DNA from: Treponema sp.
GTDB taxonomy: Bacteria; Spirochaetota; Spirochaetia; Treponematales; Breznakiellaceae
Direction: 5' to 3'
Assembly: GCA_009781475.1 (NCBI GenBank)
Contig: WQYB01000021.1
Coordinates: forward strand, 1-34,751
DNA length: 34,751 nt
Shown: positions 32,321-34,751 of the stretch, one piece after another
Layout of the letters: each line of letters starts with the position of its first letter
How positions within the stretch are numbered: position 1 is the first letter of the stretch
Made by a program: the position numbers and the translations under genes
The notes under the pieces: generated by a model
Seen by the model: the letters and a program-made list of their open reading frames with translations, nothing else
Database searches by the model: none
What the model was told of the DNA's origin: nothing

Positions 32321-33793
32321 TCAATATGTTTCAGTATGATTACTTTGAATAATTACACCCCATGGATTTTCATCAAGTATTTTAAGATCTCCTCCAAAAA
32401 TCCAGCCGGTATACTCAGTAAATTTATCAGGTAAATATTTTAATGATGGATCATAATTATAATTATCATCAGAATCGAAAATTATTTTATACCAATAATC
32501 TTCTACTCCATTTACAATAGATTTTGTCTCTGTACGTTTTAATACCTCTACGCTGGATAAATTCAAAGAACTATTAAGAGCTTCATGAGGTTTTGATCTA
32601 ATCATGACTCCATCGGTTATATTTATTATAATTCGTGATTTTTCATCAGGTTCTGCGTATAAATTACAATCTAAATTTATACGACCAATATACCCATACA
32701 CAGTAGTTGTACCAGGTTCAACACTATACCGCTTTAAATCTATACGGCTGCCGGCAGAAAGAGGTGTTACTACACTATTTCCAAATGTCAATTTTGACGC
32801 AGAAATATTCTCTGTCTTTACCCAATCATCATAATTAACAATGTCATATATCATTAAGCATAACTTGTCATCATACATCCCTTTTATTAATACTCGTTTT
32901 TGATCAACACTAAAATCAATTAATGTATCATGAAGCGCTTTTATCGGGTCTCCTTCATTTTTTAAATATGGAGCTGTTATTTGAGGTATAGAAAAAACCA
33001 ATCTATTATTATAAATCCTAACTACATAGTATGCTCTGTGTCCATAAGGATTACTTAATTCATTGGAATTTAACATAAATACATATTTATTATCCAGGAT
33101 TTTCCAATCTGTAGGTCTTGTTAAATACCCCTCAGCAGAGTTAAAGACTCTTGCATTTAAATTATCCAATAAATCATAATTTGCATTAATACTTCCAGAC
33201 CATGCAGCAGGCATATTCGATCTATCTACAGCGTAAGAAGCCTCATGCCAATCAGGGGATTCTAATCTTTCATAATTAATTATGTAAGAATTGCTATGAG
33301 GGGTTTGAGAAAAATATTCACCTAAAAACAAGGATAAAAATTCCGCATCATCAACTGCCGAAACACCTTCTAAATAAGTATATTTATACCGATGCAATCC
33401 ATCATAACTTTCTAAAAGCAGAATTTCAGAAATACGAGATTTATAAAACACCAAAGGGCTGGATGAATCGCAAACTGTGATAATATCAATTACCTGTTGG
33501 CGGTCATAATCAAATAAAATATATTGGTATTGACCGGAATCATTAAAGATTGTTTTATCTTCTACCTCAATAATGATATCTTCACGATTACCAAAGAATA
33601 CACGCCTATACAAGGAATGAGCTTCTTCTGTCCATTCAATCATAGTATGAAGTCGTAAACCTATTCCGTCATATCTATATGTCACAATTGTCTCTTGTTC
33701 CTGCACCGAATTTACTTCTTGTGACTGCTTTACACATGATATGAATAAAAAAGTCATAAGAATCATGAATAAACTTAATTTGAATGTTTTCAT
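32321..33793 (-). CDS. Lipoprotein with C-terminal SH3-like domain
   Basis: 490 residues from ATG 33793. The frame is open ten codons further, but that part would overlap the promoter-like module. The hydrophobic N-terminus ends LFISC, so lipidation is predicted. The C-terminal 100 residues form an SH3b-like module ending YTGWIFGGDLKILDE, after IVNGVEDYWYKI. This module is paralogous to that of the next gene upstream (33841): both share a KRYS-x-GT stretch, an NGV...WYKI stretch and GW(I/V)FG. Together with its short leader, no Shine-Dalgarno is seen. SH3b domains often bind cell-wall or peptide ligands; the role here is unknown. Confidence 0.75.
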   Translation of the reverse strand: MKTFKLSLFMILMTFLFISCVKQSQEVNSVQEQETIVTYRYDGIGLRLHTMIEWTEEAHSLYRRVFFGNREDIIIEVEDKTIFNDSGQYQYILFDYDRQQVIDIITVCDSSSPLVFYKSRISEILLLESYDGLHRYKYTYLEGVSAVDDAEFLSLFLGEYFSQTPHSNSYIINYERLESPDWHEASYAVDRSNMPAAWSGSINANYDLLDNLNARVFNSAEGYLTRPTDWKILDNKYVFMLNSNELSNPYGHRAYYVVRIYNNRLVFSIPQITAPYLKNEGDPIKALHDTLIDFSVDQKRVLIKGMYDDKLCLMIYDIVNYDDWVKTENISASKLTFGNSVVTPLSAGSRIDLKRYSVEPGTTTVYGYIGRINLDCNLYAEPDEKSRIIINITDGVMIRSKPHEALNSSLNLSSVEVLKRTETKSIVNGVEDYWYKIIFDSDDNYNYDPSLKYLPDKFTEYTGWIFGGDLKILDENPWGVIIQSNHTETY

Positions 33794-33803
33794 ATTATCA
33801 AAT

Positions 33804-33832
33804 ATAATAAATATTCTATACATCGACCATAA
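33804..33832 (-). promoter_or_regulatory. Shared promoter-like module upstream of the 33793 gene
   Basis: Minus strand: TTATGG (33832-33827), 17-nt spacer, TATTAT (33809-33804), then ATTTGAT and 10 nt in all to ATG 33793. It matches the module at 29868-29896. Confidence 0.5.
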
Positions 33833-33840
33833 AGAAAATA

Positions 33841-34335
33841 TTACATGCCGTAATGAGTATCTGGTTTTTTGGTTTCATGTACATATAAAAAATCTTCTAT
33901 TTCAATAAAATTTCCAAAAACCCAACCCCTTAATTCATTCATCTTTCCTGTTTCATCATCCATATTAATATGAATCTTGTACCAATGTGCAGCAACCCCA
34001 TTTATTATATCTTTATTTTCAGATACTTCTTCGATACATACTTCTGCATTATGCCATAATAAATTAAGTTGTTCTGAATTATTTGAAGTTAATCTTCTTA
34101 CAGGGATATTATCACCAACAATTTCTCCTGTAATAATATGTGTACCATAATCTTGACTATATCTTTTTACTGCCTTATCTACTGCGTCATGAAGCCAAGT
34201 GCCGCTTACCCCACTTTTATTAATTTCTTCATTTATTAAGAAATCAACATTATTTACATCTACCCAGCCGATAATATCTCCGCTTTTAACAAATAAAGCT
34301 GTAGGATATTTTTCTTCTAAATTACTAAAAAACAT
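33841..34335 (-). CDS. SH3-like domain protein, probably lacking its true 5' end
   Basis: 164 residues if started at ATG 34335, but this ATG has no Shine-Dalgarno or signal peptide and lies in the middle of an SH3-like domain (GDIIGWVDVNN follows shortly). The C-terminal part is a second SH3-like module with IINGVAAHWYKIHINMDD and RGWVFGNFIEIED, paralogous to the C-terminus of the 33793 gene. The reading frame stays open for another 112 codons upstream and looks like real protein there. This is therefore best read as a 5'-truncated or start-lacking gene; see the entry at 34336-34671. Confidence 0.6.
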   Translation of the reverse strand: MFFSNLEEKYPTALFVKSGDIIGWVDVNNVDFLINEEINKSGVSGTWLHDAVDKAVKRYSQDYGTHIITGEIVGDNIPVRRLTSNNSEQLNLLWHNAEVCIEEVSENKDIINGVAAHWYKIHINMDDETGKMNELRGWVFGNFIEIEDFLYVHETKKPDTHYGM

Positions 34336-34671
34336 ATTTATTACTTCGATTTCTGTTCCAGCTCTGATATTTCCAATTTTATTCCCAGAAATTAATCCAT
34401 TATTAAATACTTCCGTATTTGTAAGTATTTTAAATCGGAAGTTTTCAAATGTATATTTATTAATTTTAAAATATCCAACAGAATCAAAATCATCGATAAA
34501 TCTGTTTATTCCAAGATGATAATTAATTATTTGTTCTTTTGAAATGTTAATATAGTATTTATTAGTACTAGAATAAGCACTTAAATACTGAGGTATTCCT
34601 CCTATAAAATAGAGAAATATTTCTATTTTGGGAACCTCTAAAAACCTAGATAATTTCCTATTTCTTTGTAA
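34336..34671 (-). pseudogene. In-frame coding-like 5' extension without start codon
   Basis: Continuing the 33841 frame upstream of ATG 34335 gives 112 open codons up to a TAG at 34674-34672. The translation is protein-like (for example VGYFKINKYTFENFRFKIL, then SGNKIGNIRAGTEIEVI leading into the SH3-like domain). No ATG, GTG or TTG occurs in this stretch. AGGAGG (34603-34598) is present but no start codon follows it. The 15-nt hairpin arm TGGGAACCTCTAAAA (34629-34643) lies at the far end. The gene has probably lost its signal-peptide region. Confidence 0.55.
34629..34643. repeat. Single arm of the GGGAACCTCTAAAA hairpin family
   Basis: TGGGAACCTCTAAAA is identical to the left arm at 27548-27562. 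The opposite arm is not present within the window. Confidence 0.6.
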
Positions 34672-34674
34672 CTA

Positions 34675-34751
34675 TAATAATTTTAGATTAACTTTTAGAT
34701 TTTATCAACAAAAAAATTATTAAGTCAAATAATTTTCCGTTTTTATCGTCA
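34675..34751. other. AT-rich end of window
   Basis: The last 77 bases are AT-rich. I see no gene, hairpin or promoter that can be supported. Confidence 0.5.

Noticed and set aside
33794-33823. Longer start of the SH3 lipoprotein at 33823
   Set aside because: The extra ten codons overlap the promoter-like module and would spoil the signal peptide.

Overview
The window looks like chromosomal DNA of a spirochaete, most likely a Treponema relative. The evidence is a mitochondrial-EFG1-like EF-G (spirochaete type), a plant/trypanosome-like phosphofructokinase, BspA-type leucine-rich repeats, many short lipoproteins with relaxed lipoboxes, a bacterial GlnRS and low GC. No rRNA, tRNA, CRISPR array, transposase or prophage gene was seen. 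Genus and species are inference.

Layout. 158-4955 (+): an importer operon with a TonB-dependent outer-membrane receptor, a substrate-binding lipoprotein, a FecCD/BtuC permease and its ATPase (cobalamin, haem or siderophore; substrate not decidable). 4993-7360 (-): glnS behind an unknown gene. 7442-9449 (+): hotdog thioesterase, DUF218 membrane protein and metallophosphoesterase, tightly packed. 9551-12390 (+): EF-G translationally coupled to a degenerate RecA/KaiC-like ATPase. 12533-14515 (-): uvrB. 14580-15772 (-): a small unknown protein coupled to a radical-SAM enzyme. 15858-16637 (+): nudC. 16649-20019 (-): hflK-hflC-pseudokinase-like membrane protein, divergent from pfkA (20094-21428 +). 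21445-24065: two SpoU-class RNA methyltransferases flanking a 370-bp intergenic region with a cluster of DnaA boxes, and a STAS/zinc-ribbon protein.

From about 24.1 kb on, the DNA is strikingly AT-rich and nearly all genes encode exported, lipid-anchored or membrane proteins of little or no known function: TPR, leucine-rich repeat, NTF2-fold-immunity-like, ankyrin and SH3-like proteins plus unknown lipoproteins. Most are on the minus strand. They are separated by perfect hairpins and duplicated intergenic elements, so this looks like an accessory surface or immunity island.

The strongest unexplained signals are: (1) the DnaA-box cluster with a duplicated 20-nt core at 22394-22602; (2) four genes with sigma70-like promoters whose -10 box ends 5-6 nt before the start codon and which lack a Shine-Dalgarno, suggesting leaderless mRNAs; (3) dispersed palindromic repeats that now encode both ends of the ABC permease; (4) the hairpin family, GC-rich structured block and duplicated elements in the AT-rich island; (5) a promoter-like module shared by two island genes. 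All functional calls are from reading the sequence; no search was run.
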